Shown here piece after piece: positions 47,686-56,501 of a stretch of 64,000 bases of DNA. The position numbers and the translations under genes are program-made. The stretch is taken from the NCBI RefSeq assembly GCF_000559085.1, contig NZ_JALN02000001.1, forward strand, positions 1,798,001 through 1,862,000. The letters are read 5' to 3'. This stretch comes from Mycolicibacterium aromaticivorans JS19b1 = JCM 16368. Lineage in GTDB: Bacteria; Actinomycetota; Actinomycetes; Mycobacteriales; Mycobacteriaceae. The number at the start of each line of letters is the position of its first letter. Position 1 is the stretch's first letter. Below the pieces are notes generated by a model, which was not told the DNA's origin, searched no databases, and saw only the letters and a program-made list of their open reading frames with translations.

Positions 47686-47717
47686 GGCCCGGAGGAACTC
47701 AGATGTTCCCCCGGGCC
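47686..47717. terminator. Bidirectional terminator between the NTF2-like gene and fadB
   Basis: GGCCCGGAGGAA (47686-47697) pairs with TTCCCCCGGGCC (47706-47717), an 11-of-12 stem with an 8-base loop, located between two convergent stop codons. A plausible shared terminator. Confidence 0.65.
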
Positions 47718-47732
47718 TCGACGTTCTACGAC

Positions 47733-49880
47733 TTAGAGCAGCGACGCCGGCGGGTTGAACCGCTCGCCGTACTTCTCCGCCAGTTCCTTGGCGCGCGCCA
47801 CGAACCCGGCCTTGCCGCCGTGCGGGTAGCCGACGATCAGCTGCGCGGCGCCACCGGTCCACGGCGGGAAGCCGATGCCCATGATGGAGCCGATGTTGGC
47901 GTCGGCGGTCGTGGTGATCACGCCCTCGTCGAAGCACTTCTGGGTTTCCAGCGCTTCGGCGAACAGCATCCGGTCGATCATGTCCTGCAGCGGCGGGGTC
48001 GAGGTACCCGAGGAGAAGGTCTCCCTCAGCCCCGGCCACAGCTGGGTGCGCTTGCCGTCGACGTACTCGTAGAAGCCGGCACCGGAAAGCCGTGAGGGAC
48101 GGCCGAGTTCGATCATCTTCTCGACGACGGCCTCAGCCGGGTGCGCCTCGTAGGTGCCGCCGGCCTCTTCGACACCCTTGCGGGTGGCCAGGGCGATCTT
48201 GTGCATCAACTCGAGGTTGAGCTCGTCGGACAACTGCAGCGGCGGGGCCGGGTAGCCGGCCTGGGTGCCCGCGTGCTCGATCGACGCCGGCTCGACACCC
48301 TCGCCGAGCATCGCCAGCGCTTCGTTGACGAAGGTGCCGATGACCCGGCTGGTGTAGAAGCCGCGGCTGTCGTTAACCACGATCGGGGTCTTGCCGATGG
48401 CCAGCGTGTAGTCGAACACTCGGGCCAGCGCCTCGTCAGATGTCTTCTCGCCCTTGATGATCTCGACGAGGGGCATCTTGTCGACCGGTGAGAAGAAGTG
48501 GATCCCGATGAAGTCCTCCTGGCGCTTCACCCCGGCGGCAAGACCGGTGATCGGCATCGTGGAGGTGTTGGACCCGAGGATCGCGTTGGGCTCGACGATG
48601 TCCTCGATCTCCTGGAACACCTTGTGCTTGAGTTCCTGGTTCTCGAACACCGCCTCGATGACGAAGTCGACGCCCTTGAAGTCGGCGGGATCGGCCGTCG
48701 GGGTGATCCGGCCCAGCAGGGCGTCGGATCGTTCCTGGGTGGTCTTGCCGCGCTCGAGGGCCTTGGCCTCCAACTTCTCGGAGTAGCCCTTGCCCTTCTG
48801 GGCCGCTTCGAGCGTGACGTCCTTGAGCACGACATCGAAGCCGGCCTTGGCCGACACGTAGGCGATGCCTGCGCCCATCATGCCCGCACCGAGCACGCCG
48901 ATCTTGGTGATCGGGGTCTTGCCGATACCCTCAGGCCGCGATCCACCGGAGTTGATGGCCTGCAGGTCGAAGAAGAACGCCTGGATCATGTTCTTCGCGA
49001 TCGGCCCGGTGACCAGTTCGGTGAAGTACCGGCTTTCGATGCGGCTGGCGGTGTCGAAGTCCACCTGCGCGCCCTCGACCGCGGCGGACAGGATGGCCCG
49101 AGGGGCCGGCATCGGCGCGCCCTTGAGCTGCTTGCGCAGCAGGGAGGGGAACGACGGCAGGATCGCCGCCAGCGCCGGGCTGGCTGGGGTGCCGCCGGGC
49201 ATCTTGTAGCCCTTGGCATCCCACGGCTGGGTATGCGCCTCGGGGTTGGCCTTGATCCAGGCCTTGGCGGCCGGCACCAATTCATCGACGCTGGAGACGA
49301 GTTCGTCGACCAGGCCGTTGTCCTTGGCGGCGGCCGGCTTGAACCGGGTGCCCTGGGACAGCACGTTGACGAAGCCGTTCTGGATGCCGAGCATGCGGGT
49401 CACGCGGGTGACACCGCCGCCGCCCGGCAGCAGGCCGAGGGTGACCTCGGGCAGGCCGATCTGAACACCCTTGACGTCGGCGACGATGCGGTGGTGACAG
49501 GCCAGGGCGATCTCCAGGCCACCGCCGAGGGCGGCGCCGTTGATCGCGGCGACGACCGGCTTGCCCAGGGTCTCCAGGGCACGCAGGTCGCGCTTGATGT
49601 CCTCGACCTCGGCGAAGATCTCACCGGCGTTCTCCGGTCCGGCGGTGATCATGCTCTTGAGGTCGCCACCGGCGAAGAAGGTCTTCTTGCCGCTGGTGAT
49701 CACCACACCGGTGATCGAATCCGGGTCTTCTTCGACAAGACGTGCCAGCTCTTCCACGGCCTTGTGCATGGACTCCTTGTAGTGCTCGTTCATCACGTTG
49801 GCCGAACCGGTCGGGTCGTCCATCGTCAGCGTGACGATGCCGTCGGCATCCTTGTCCCACGCAATCGTGTTCTCTGCCAT
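47733..49880 (-). CDS. fadB: Fatty-acid oxidation multifunctional alpha subunit (hydratase/dehydrogenase)
   Basis: 715 residues. The N-terminal enoyl-CoA hydratase domain (about 1-190) has 'VVAAINGAALGGGLEIALACHHR' (oxyanion hole) and 'GLPEVTLGLLPGGGGVTRV' (catalytic Glu). From about residue 325 the 3-hydroxyacyl-CoA dehydrogenase begins: 'KIGVLGAGMMGAGIAYVSAKAG' (NAD), 'SNTSTMPITGLA' and 'GIHFFSPVDKMPLVEII' (catalytic His). It carries out two beta-oxidation steps and associates with FadA, encoded 9 bases upstream. The FadBA complex of mycobacteria matches Rv0860-Rv0859. Confidence 0.96.
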   Translation of the reverse strand: MAENTIAWDKDADGIVTLTMDDPTGSANVMNEHYKESMHKAVEELARLVEEDPDSITGVVITSGKKTFFAGGDLKSMITAGPENAGEIFAEVEDIKRDLRALETLGKPVVAAINGAALGGGLEIALACHHRIVADVKGVQIGLPEVTLGLLPGGGGVTRVTRMLGIQNGFVNVLSQGTRFKPAAAKDNGLVDELVSSVDELVPAAKAWIKANPEAHTQPWDAKGYKMPGGTPASPALAAILPSFPSLLRKQLKGAPMPAPRAILSAAVEGAQVDFDTASRIESRYFTELVTGPIAKNMIQAFFFDLQAINSGGSRPEGIGKTPITKIGVLGAGMMGAGIAYVSAKAGFDVVLKDVTLEAAQKGKGYSEKLEAKALERGKTTQERSDALLGRITPTADPADFKGVDFVIEAVFENQELKHKVFQEIEDIVEPNAILGSNTSTMPITGLAAGVKRQEDFIGIHFFSPVDKMPLVEIIKGEKTSDEALARVFDYTLAIGKTPIVVNDSRGFYTSRVIGTFVNEALAMLGEGVEPASIEHAGTQAGYPAPPLQLSDELNLELMHKIALATRKGVEEAGGTYEAHPAEAVVEKMIELGRPSRLSGAGFYEYVDGKRTQLWPGLRETFSSGTSTPPLQDMIDRMLFAEALETQKCFDEGVITTTADANIGSIMGIGFPPWTGGAAQLIVGYPHGGKAGFVARAKELAEKYGERFNPPASLL

Positions 49881-49889
49881 GACTTTTCC

Positions 49890-51101
49890 TTAAACCCTCT
49901 CGATGATGGTGGCGACACCCATGCCGCCGCCGATGCACAGCGTGATGAGCGCGCGCTTGGCGCCGCGGCGCTCGAGCTCGTCGACCATGGTGCCGGTGAT
50001 CATGGCGCCGGTGGCACCCAGCGGGTGGCCCATCGCGATCGCGCCGCCGTTGACATTGAGCTTCTCGCTCGGGATGTTCAGGTCCTTCTGGAACTTCAGC
50101 ACCACCGACGCGAAGGCCTCGTTGAGCTCGAACAGGTCGATGTCGTCGACGGTCAGGCCGGCACGGTCCAGCACCTTGCGGGTGGCCGGGGTGGGGCCGG
50201 TCAACATGATCGTCGCGTCCGCGCCGCTGGTGGCGGTGGCCACGATGCGCGCCCGCGGGGTCAGGCCCTGGGACTTGCCCGCGGCTTCGCTGCCGATGAG
50301 CACCAGAGCGGCGCCGTCGACGATGCCGGAGCTGTTCCCGCCGGTGTGGACGTGGTTGATCTTCTCGACCCAGTGGTACTTCTGCAGCGCCACGTCGTCG
50401 AAGCCGGCCATCGCGGCCAGTCCCTCGAATGCGGACTTGAGCTTGCCGAGGCTTTCCACGGTGGTGCCGGGGCGCATGTGCTCGTCGTGGTCGAGGATCA
50501 GCAGACCGTTCTGGTCCTTGACCGGGACCACGGACTTGGCGAAGTAGCCGCCCGACCACGCCGCGGCGGCGCGCTCCTGGGACTGTGCGGCGTAGGCGTC
50601 GACATCCTCACGGGAGAAGCCCTCGATCGTGGCGATGAGGTCGGCGCCGATGCCCTGCGGCACGATGTAGTTGTCGAACACGGTGGCGGGGTCGGTGAAC
50701 ATCGCACCGCCGTCGGAGCCCATCGGGACGCGGCTCATCGACTCGACGCCACCGGCGAGCACCAGGTCGTCCCAGCCGGAGCGGACCTTCTGCGCTGCGG
50801 TGTTGACGGCTTCGAGGCCGGACGCGCAGAAGCGGTTCAGCTGGACGCCGCCGACGGTGTCTGGCATACCGGCCGCGATCACCGCGGTGCGGGCGATGTC
50901 GGCGCCCTGGTCGCCGACCGGGGAGACGCAGCCCAGGATGACGTCGCTGATCAGGTTCTCGTCCAGGTCGGGGAAGCGCGAGCGCAGTTCCTCGATCAGA
51001 CCGACCACGAGGTTCAGCGGCTTGACTTCGTTGAGCGATCCGCCGCGCTGCTTACCGCGCGGGGTTCGGATGGCCTCGTAGATGAAGGCTTCTTCGGACA
51101 T
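49890..51101 (-). CDS. fadA: 3-ketoacyl-CoA thiolase (beta subunit)
   Basis: 403 residues, same length as Rv0859. The catalytic Cys is in '[19 protein letters not shown]' (about residue 92), His in '[17 protein letters not shown]' and the second Cys in '[19 protein letters not shown]'. It cleaves 3-ketoacyl-CoA to acetyl-CoA and a shortened acyl-CoA. It precedes fadB in one operon, and the two proteins form the trifunctional enzyme. The promoter should lie within 51102-51184; I did not assign an operator. Confidence 0.96.
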   Translation of the reverse strand: MSEEAFIYEAIRTPRGKQRGGSLNEVKPLNLVVGLIEELRSRFPDLDENLISDVILGCVSPVGDQGADIARTAVIAAGMPDTVGGVQLNRFCASGLEAVNTAAQKVRSGWDDLVLAGGVESMSRVPMGSDGGAMFTDPATVFDNYIVPQGIGADLIATIEGFSREDVDAYAAQSQERAAAAWSGGYFAKSVVPVKDQNGLLILDHDEHMRPGTTVESLGKLKSAFEGLAAMAGFDDVALQKYHWVEKINHVHTGGNSSGIVDGAALVLIGSEAAGKSQGLTPRARIVATATSGADATIMLTGPTPATRKVLDRAGLTVDDIDLFELNEAFASVVLKFQKDLNIPSEKLNVNGGAIAMGHPLGATGAMITGTMVDELERRGAKRALITLCIGGGMGVATIIERV

Positions 51102-51184
51102 GTGTGTTTTCTCCAGGTCCTGTTCGGAATTGGGCGTGACGATCGTTCGACAGTCGTCCTCTGCCCGCGAAGCCTACCAAGGCC

Positions 51185-51204
51185 GCCCAACCGGATGGTT
51201 GGGC
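51185..51204 (-). terminator. Hairpin after the C39-like gene
   Basis: GCCCAACC and GGTTGGGC form a perfect 8-bp stem with a GGAT loop, 11 bases beyond the stop of the minus-strand C39-like gene and upstream of fadA. It could separate the two transcripts; no T tract. Confidence 0.45.
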
Positions 51205-51215
51205 AGTCGCTCAGG

Positions 51216-51866
51216 TCAGGCCGCTGCCGTGACGATGATCGACTCGTTCGAGGTGTCCCACGCCTTCATGAACGCGGGTACCGACAGCGTGGTGTTGGCC
51301 TCGTCGGCACCGGGATCGTTGAGGTGCACGACATTTTTGTTGCTATCGACGCCGGTGACCACCACAAAGTGGTCGGCGGCGGTCCGCTGGTCGCTGGTGT
51401 CCCAGACGATCGCGGAGTTCACGTAGGCGATGACCTTGCGGCCGGCGCCCAGGTACTGCTCCAGCGCGGTCAGGCCGGTCGCCTCGGGTCCCGAGGTATC
51501 GCTCTCCACTGATGTGATGCCGTACTGCTTCAACAACACCGGCAGGTCGCCGACCGAGATACCACCGGTGTTGGGGGTGTAGATCTCGGTGCCGGGGTTC
51601 ATCTCCGACGAGGTCTGCTCGGCCTTCAGCAGCACTTGCGCCTCGGTCGGGCGCTCCCCGGTGAGCTGGCCGACGATATCGGCGACCGACATCGCCCCGC
51701 AGTTGTCCTCCAGGGATTGCGCCGCCCAGTACGGCGCGGCCGCGGCCGGGTCGCCGTAGACACCGGTTTGTGAGCCTGAGGGGTCCGCCAGCGCGACGCC
51801 GTGCCCCATCGCAATGGCCAGTGCAGCGACGATCGCGACCACACCCGAGCGCACCAGTGAAGCCAT
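51216..51866 (-). CDS. Secreted C39-like cysteine-peptidase-fold protein
   Basis: 216 residues from ATG 51866. A signal peptide, 'VVAIVAALAIAMGHGVALA', precedes a domain with a papain-like triad in order: Gln and Cys in 'AAQSLEDNCGAMSVADIVGQL', His in 'TAADHFVVVTGVDSNKNVVHL' and Asp in 'NDPG'. This is the peptidase_C39_2 layout. The 'ALEQYLGAGRKVIAYVNSAIVWD' strand lies between. Targets are unknown; in mycobacteria such exported proteins are mostly uncharacterised. It is divergent from the aminotransferase gene, with starts 58 bases apart. Confidence 0.78.
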   Translation of the reverse strand: MASLVRSGVVAIVAALAIAMGHGVALADPSGSQTGVYGDPAAAAPYWAAQSLEDNCGAMSVADIVGQLTGERPTEAQVLLKAEQTSSEMNPGTEIYTPNTGGISVGDLPVLLKQYGITSVESDTSGPEATGLTALEQYLGAGRKVIAYVNSAIVWDTSDQRTAADHFVVVTGVDSNKNVVHLNDPGADEANTTLSVPAFMKAWDTSNESIIVTAAA

Positions 51867-51924
51867 CGGCCGATCGTAATTGACGAAACCGCTGATAATG
51901 GGGCCTCCGACTAAGCTCCGCACC

Positions 51925-53139
51925 ATGACGGGTCCTCATCTCGCCGGCCGTCCGGCTCCGGTCTCGAGGTTGCAGCCGTACGCGGTGACGATCTTCGCAG
52001 AGATGTCGGCGCTGGCCGCCCGGATCGGCGCGGTGAACCTCGGCCAGGGCTTCCCGGACGAGGACGGCCCGGCCGCAATGCTGGCGGCCGCGCAGGAAGC
52101 GATCGCCGAGGGCGTCAATCAGTACCCGCCCGGATTGGGCATCGCCCCGCTGCGCGAGGCGATCGCCGCCCAGCGCAAGCGGCTCTACGACGTCGACTAC
52201 GACCCGGAGGCCGAGGTGCTGGTCACCGTCGGCGCCACCGAGGCGATCGCGGCCGCCATCCTCGGTCTGGTCGAGCCGGGCTCCGAGGTGCTGTTGATCG
52301 AGCCGTTCTACGACTCCTACTCCCCCGTCATCGCGATGGCCGGCAGCCGGCGGGTGCCGGTGCCGCTGGTGCCCGACGGCCGCGGCTTCGCCCTCGACGT
52401 CGACGCCCTACGCGCCGCGGTGACGCCGAACACCCGTGCGCTGATCGTGAATTCGCCGCACAACCCCACCGGCATGGTGCTCGCTGACCGCGACCTGCGG
52501 GCGCTGGCGGCACTCGCCGTCGACGCCGACCTGCTGGTGATCACCGATGAGGTCTACGAGCACCTGGTCTTCGACGCCAAGAAGCATTTGCCGCTGGCGG
52601 CCTACCCCGGGATGGCCGAGCGCACGCTGACGATCTCCAGTGCCGCCAAGATGTTCAACTGCACCGGCTGGAAGATCGGCTGGGTGTGCGGCAGGCCGGA
52701 TCTGATTGCCGGGGTGCGGGCGGCCAAGCAGTATCTGAGTTATGTCGGTGGCGCACCGTTCCAGCCGGCGGTGGCCTACGCGCTGAATTCCGAAGAGGAC
52801 TGGGTGAATGCTCTGCGGGATTCGTTGCAGGCCAAGCGGGATCGGCTGTCGACGGCGTTGACCGAGTTGGGCTTCGGCGTGCACGACAGTGCGGGTACCT
52901 ACTTCCTGTGCGCCGACCCGCGGCCGCTGGGATACTCCGACAGCACCCAGTTCTGCGCCGAGTTGCCGAGGAGAGCCGGGGTGGCGGCGATCCCGATGTC
53001 GGCGTTCTGCGATCCGCACTCTCCCCACATCGGCGAGTGGAATCATTTGGTGCGCTTCGCTTTCTGTAAACGCGACGACACCCTCGACGAGGCGATCCGC
53101 CGACTCGGCGCACTAGAGAGCGGCCGCGACCTCTCCTAG
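51925..53139 (+). CDS. Class-I aminotransferase (DapC/YbdL-like, Rv0858-type)
   Basis: 404 residues from ATG 51925. Fold type I PLP enzyme: 'AAVNLGQGFPDEDGP'-like start, 'VTVGATEAIAAAILGLVEPGSEV', 'IVNSPHNPTGMVL', Asp/Tyr in 'VITDEVYEHLVFD', the PLP lysine in 'SSAAKMFNCTGWKIGW' and Arg in 'HLVRFAFCKRDD'. The M. tuberculosis homologue is annotated as N-succinyldiaminopimelate aminotransferase (DapC), but this group also contains methionine and kynurenine aminotransferases. I cannot decide between them. Gene position next to fadA and the SRPBCC cluster is conserved. Confidence 0.88.
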   Translation: MTGPHLAGRPAPVSRLQPYAVTIFAEMSALAARIGAVNLGQGFPDEDGPAAMLAAAQEAIAEGVNQYPPGLGIAPLREAIAAQRKRLYDVDYDPEAEVLVTVGATEAIAAAILGLVEPGSEVLLIEPFYDSYSPVIAMAGSRRVPVPLVPDGRGFALDVDALRAAVTPNTRALIVNSPHNPTGMVLADRDLRALAALAVDADLLVITDEVYEHLVFDAKKHLPLAAYPGMAERTLTISSAAKMFNCTGWKIGWVCGRPDLIAGVRAAKQYLSYVGGAPFQPAVAYALNSEEDWVNALRDSLQAKRDRLSTALTELGFGVHDSAGTYFLCADPRPLGYSDSTQFCAELPRRAGVAAIPMSAFCDPHSPHIGEWNHLVRFAFCKRDDTLDEAIRRLGALESGRDLS

Positions 53140-53142
53140 CTG

Positions 53143-53595
53143 CTAATCGTGTTGCAGCGAACCCTTGCCGCTGAGCACGAAGCCGCGCAGGCCTTCGGTC
53201 GCGGCGATCAGCACCGTCTTCTTCGCGCGCTTGACCAGGAAGTGCGGCAGCGGTGTGGACGGTTCCAGCGTGAGATCGAACCGGACCCGGGTCGCCTCGC
53301 CCTCGGGGCTCAGGGTGTATTCGCCGTGCTGAGCATGCTGTTGCGAGGTCCGGTCGGCGTCCCAGACCACCCAGTCCCGTCCCCAGTGGTATTCGACGAC
53401 TTCGTGGTCGATGATCCCGAGCACTTTGACAGTGACCTCGACCCGCCGCGGCCGTCCGTCGGGATAGCGATCCACGATATGGACACGCTTGTGCACCGAC
53501 GACCACGTCGGCGCCGCCTCGATATCGGCGATGGCATCGAGGATGGCCTCCGGCGGGGCGTCGATCACGATCTCGCGCGATGCCCGTACCGCCAC
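53143..53595 (-). CDS. SRPBCC protein (paralogue 1, Rv0856/Rv0857-like)
   Basis: 150 residues from GTG 53595. Begins 'SREIVIDAPPEAILDAIADIEAAPTWSS', with central 'TVKVLGIIDHEVVEYHW' and the C-terminal helix 'FLVKRAKKTVLIAATEGLRGFV'. Clearly paralogous to the genes at 54779 and 55257. Function is unknown; the fold binds hydrophobic ligands. It lies 59 bases downstream of the racemase gene, and its stop is 3 bases from the convergent aminotransferase stop. Confidence 0.87.
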   Translation of the reverse strand: MAVRASREIVIDAPPEAILDAIADIEAAPTWSSVHKRVHIVDRYPDGRPRRVEVTVKVLGIIDHEVVEYHWGRDWVVWDADRTSQQHAQHGEYTLSPEGEATRVRFDLTLEPSTPLPHFLVKRAKKTVLIAATEGLRGFVLSGKGSLQHD

Positions 53596-53654
53596 AATCA
53601 GCAAACTTAGTTACTCGACGAACCCGCTGTGTCGGCTTTCGCTCAGTTGAACCA

Positions 53655-54764
53655 TTACCAATCTATGTCGGCCAGCGATGTGGTGGTTTGCGGCGGTTGC
53701 CCCACCGGCCCGGCGGCACTGCGGGAGAACCGCGGCGCCGGCGCTGCCTGTTCGATGCCGTCGACGTTAATAACAGTGCGGCGCGCCAGAAGATGCTCGT
53801 TGCACGCCGCCTCGGTCCAGCTCAGCACCGGCGTGACGCACGCGTCGGTCCCGTCGAAGATCGCGGTCCACTCGTCGCGGGTCTTACCGGCGAAGGTTCT
53901 GGCGAAGAGATCCCGCATCTCGGGGTAGCGGTCGCGCTCGAATTGGCCGGGCATCTCGTCGGCCGGCAACCCGAGCCCCGCCAGCAACTGGGCGAAGAAC
54001 TGGGGCTCGATCGACCCGACCGCCATGTACCCGCCGTCGGACGTCTCGTAGGTGCGGTAAAACGGCGCTCCCCCGTCGAGCAGGAAGGACTCGCGCCGGT
54101 CTGCCAGCGAGCCGGTCGCCTTCATCGTCCACATCATCTGCGCCAGCACGCTGACGCCGTCGACCATCGCCGCATCGATCACCTGGCCCTGGCCGGACTT
54201 CTCCCGTTCGTAGAGGGCGGCGACGATGCCGAGCAGCACCAGCATCGAGCCGCCGCCGAAGTCGGCGACGAGGTTCAGCGGTGCCACCGGAGGGCGGTCG
54301 CGGTAGCCGATCGCGCTCAGCGCGCCGGTCTGCGACAGGTAGTTGATGTCGTGGCCGGCGGTCGACGCCAGCGGGCCGTCCTGACCCCATCCGGTGATGC
54401 GGGCGAAGATCAGCCGTGGGTTGACTGCCGCGCAGTCGTCGGGCCCGATACCGAGACGCTCACAGGTGCCGGGGCGAAAACAGTCCAGGAGTACGTCGGC
54501 CTTCGCCGCCAGGTCGAGCAATGCGTGAGGTTGGTTCTTGACGTCCAGGTCGACCACCCGCTTGCCGCGGTGCATGAGGTCGACGTTCTCGGGCGGCATC
54601 TGCAAGCTTCTTTTAGTCCCGTCGCTTCGCTCGCCCAGGTCCGGCCTGCGCACCCGCACTACATCCGCGCCCAGGTCGGCCAGGATCATGCCGGCGTGCG
54701 GGCCCGGGCCGATCCCGCCGAGTTCGATCACTCTCACCCCGGCCAGGGGTCCGGTATTCGTCAC
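53655..54764 (-). CDS. far: Alpha-methylacyl-CoA racemase / class-III CoA-transferase (Far-like)
   Basis: 369 residues from GTG 54764. 'GPLAGVRVIELGGIGPGPHAGMILADLGADVVRV' is the N-terminal CoA-binding fold. Residues of the racemase type are visible: His in 'AGHDINYLSQTGAL', Asp in 'LNLVADFGGGSMLV' and Glu in 'GSIEPQFFAQL', matching the catalytic His/Asp/Glu described for M. tuberculosis MCR. It would epimerise 2-methylacyl-CoA during branched-chain or sterol side-chain oxidation. Locus matches Rv0855 (far). It lies between SRPBCC genes on both sides. Confidence 0.9.
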   Translation of the reverse strand: MTNTGPLAGVRVIELGGIGPGPHAGMILADLGADVVRVRRPDLGERSDGTKRSLQMPPENVDLMHRGKRVVDLDVKNQPHALLDLAAKADVLLDCFRPGTCERLGIGPDDCAAVNPRLIFARITGWGQDGPLASTAGHDINYLSQTGALSAIGYRDRPPVAPLNLVADFGGGSMLVLLGIVAALYEREKSGQGQVIDAAMVDGVSVLAQMMWTMKATGSLADRRESFLLDGGAPFYRTYETSDGGYMAVGSIEPQFFAQLLAGLGLPADEMPGQFERDRYPEMRDLFARTFAGKTRDEWTAIFDGTDACVTPVLSWTEAACNEHLLARRTVINVDGIEQAAPAPRFSRSAAGPVGQPPQTTTSLADIDW

Positions 54765-54778
54765 GACAGAAAGGTAGC

Positions 54779-55222
54779 TCAGCCGTTGTTCTTGGTCCGC
54801 AGAACCTGTTCTCGCAGCCCGTCGGTGGCGGTCTCCATGAGACCTTTGGCGCCGCGCTTGATCACGAACCCGGGCAGCGGCACCAGCGGGTCGACGGTCA
54901 GCTCGAACCGCACCCTGGTCGATTCGCCGTCGGGGGTCAATATGTACCGACCTTCTTGTGCGCGTTGCTGTTTGGAGCTGACCAGGGTCCAGCTGACTCC
55001 GTCTGCATGGACGGCGTAGTCGAGCACCTGGTCGTCTTTGATGCCGACAACCTTGACCGTCTGGCGCGACTTGCTCGGGCGCCCCTCGGAGTCCCGCTCG
55101 AGCACCTCGACCTTCTGGTGCGCCGAGGACCATGTCGGCAGCGACTCGAGGTCGAACAGCACGGCGAGGATTTCCTCGGGCGTTGCCTCGATGGTGACCT
55201 CGCGGGTCTCGGTGACGGCCAT
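54779..55222 (-). CDS. SRPBCC protein (paralogue 2, Rv0854-like)
   Basis: 147 residues from ATG 55222. 'TREVTIEATPEEILAVLFDLESLPTWSSAHQ', then 'VKVVGIKDDQVLDYAV' and 'FVIKRGAKGLMETATDGLREQVL'. Near-copy in pattern of the next gene upstream (55257-55697) and of 53143-53595. It lies 14 bases upstream of the racemase gene and is probably co-transcribed with it. A ligand-carrier role for an acyl or sterol intermediate is a guess. Confidence 0.88.
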   Translation of the reverse strand: MAVTETREVTIEATPEEILAVLFDLESLPTWSSAHQKVEVLERDSEGRPSKSRQTVKVVGIKDDQVLDYAVHADGVSWTLVSSKQQRAQEGRYILTPDGESTRVRFELTVDPLVPLPGFVIKRGAKGLMETATDGLREQVLRTKNNG

Positions 55223-55256
55223 GTCCGCACCATTGCCCGCGAGCGCGATTTCGAAA

Positions 55257-55697
55257 CTATCCCTTGTTGACCTTGAGCACCTGCTTGCGCAGGCCGTCGG
55301 TGGCGGTCTCCATCGCACCCTTGATGGTGCGCTTGACCACGAAGCCGGGCAGCGGCACGGCCAGGTCGATCGACAGGTCGAAGCGCAGCTTGGTCTTGTC
55401 GCCGTCGGGGGTCAGCGTGTACTTGGCGTCCTGCGAACGCAATTGGCCGGCCTTGACCAGCGTCCAGCTCACCTCGTTGTCGGCCCAGGTGTACTCGACG
55501 ATCTGCTCGTCGGTCAGACCCGCCGCCTTGATCTTCATCTTCACCTTGTGCGGCCTGCCGTCGTCGTAGGCCTCCAGCACCTCGGCGCTCTGGTACTGCG
55601 GCGACCAGCTGGGTGTCGATTCGACGTCGGCGATGACATCGAGGATCGCTTCGGGACTGGCTTCGATCACGACTTCGCGGGAATCTTTGACTGCCAT
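55257..55697 (-). CDS. SRPBCC protein (paralogue 3)
   Basis: 146 residues. 'SREVVIEASPEAILDVIADVESTPSWSPQYQ' and 'FVVKRTIKGAMETATDGLRKQVLKV' repeat the pattern of the two other paralogues in this cluster. It is the first gene of the four-gene set SRPBCC, SRPBCC, racemase, SRPBCC on the minus strand. Function is unknown. Confidence 0.88.
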   Translation of the reverse strand: MAVKDSREVVIEASPEAILDVIADVESTPSWSPQYQSAEVLEAYDDGRPHKVKMKIKAAGLTDEQIVEYTWADNEVSWTLVKAGQLRSQDAKYTLTPDGDKTKLRFDLSIDLAVPLPGFVVKRTIKGAMETATDGLRKQVLKVNKG

Positions 55698-55799
55698 GGC
55701 GTGACCATAGTTGGTGGGCGGGGTTTATATGCGGATTCCACGTGGGTTCTCCCATGAGGGGCAACTGTTTTCGAGCCCAGATCCCCTAAGCTCACAGAC

Positions 55800-56153
55800 A
55801 TGGCTGAAGCGGTAGATCCGTCAGTTCCACCGAGTGGCACCGGATGCGTCGAGTGCGACGCCGCCGGCGGCTGGTGGGTGCACCTGCGGCGCTGTGCCGC
55901 CTGCGGGCATATCGGCTGTTGCGATGATTCGCTGATGCGGCACGCCGCCGCGCACTGGCGGACGAGCGGGCACCCGATCATCAGGTCGTTCGAGCCGGGC
56001 GAGGACTGGTTCTGGGACTACCAGACCAACCAGTACTACGACGGCCCGGACCTGGCCCCGCCGGACAGCCGGCCGTCTGAGGAGACCACCCCCGGTCCGC
56101 GCGGCCGGGTACCGAGCGACTGGGTGGATATCCTGCGCAACCGCGCCGATTGA
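55800..56153 (+). CDS. UBP-type zinc-finger protein
   Basis: 117 residues. Cys and His residues of a ZnF-UBP domain are in order: 'GTGCVECDAAGGWWVHLRRCAACGHIGCCDDSL', then 'RHAAAHWRTSGHPIIRSFEPGEDWFW'. In eukaryotes this fold binds the C-terminal Gly-Gly tail of ubiquitin. Bacterial stand-alone versions occur in Actinobacteria with unknown partners. The tail 'GPRGRVPSDWVDILRNRAD' is outside the domain. The C-terminal 118 bases overlap an opposing gene (56036-56449). Confidence 0.85.
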   Translation: MAEAVDPSVPPSGTGCVECDAAGGWWVHLRRCAACGHIGCCDDSLMRHAAAHWRTSGHPIIRSFEPGEDWFWDYQTNQYYDGPDLAPPDSRPSEETTPGPRGRVPSDWVDILRNRAD

Positions 56154-56449
56154 GTCAGCGCGTCGACCCCACCGCGGGGCCGCACGCACACAGTCGCATA
56201 GAGGTCGTCGCGGGAGGCCAGCGCCTCGTCGTCGACGATGACGCGCTTCTTGCGCAGTACCGAGCGGCCGCACGCGACGAACGGAACCGGCGTCGCGCCG
56301 CCGTCCGCGGACACCTGCACCGAGTCGGCGAATCGGGCGCCGAGTTCGGCCGCCTCGAAGTGCACGGTGTAGCGGATGGTGAAAAGCCAAGTGCCGTCGG
56401 GACGCAATTCACCGCGGACGATCAGAGAGTCGTCGCCGATCCGCGCCAT
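56036..56449 (-). CDS. Hypothetical protein overlapping the zinc-finger gene
   Basis: 137 residues; not recognised. The first 98 or so residues (56449-56154) do not overlap another gene and look like real protein: strands 'SLIVRGELRPDGTWLFTIRYTVHF', 'DSVQVSADGGATPVPFVACGR' and 'RVIVDDEALASRDDLYATVCVRP'. The last 40 residues are antisense to the zinc-finger gene and have an odd composition, as if an earlier stop were lost. The first part is credible, the C-terminal end uncertain. Confidence 0.5.
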   Translation of the reverse strand: MARIGDDSLIVRGELRPDGTWLFTIRYTVHFEAAELGARFADSVQVSADGGATPVPFVACGRSVLRKKRVIVDDEALASRDDLYATVCVRPRGGVDALTQSARLRRISTQSLGTRPRGPGVVSSDGRLSGGARSGPS

Positions 56450-56501
56450 GCCTTAGATAGTGCTCCGCCGCTGCGGCGGATGTGCGGACCCACGCCGAGC
56501 G

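Noticed and set aside
48498..51512. A 1,004-codon open frame on the plus strand.
   Set aside because: It is entirely antisense to fadB and fadA, which carry complete catalytic motifs; the predicted protein is His/Asp/Gly/Arg-rich without family features.
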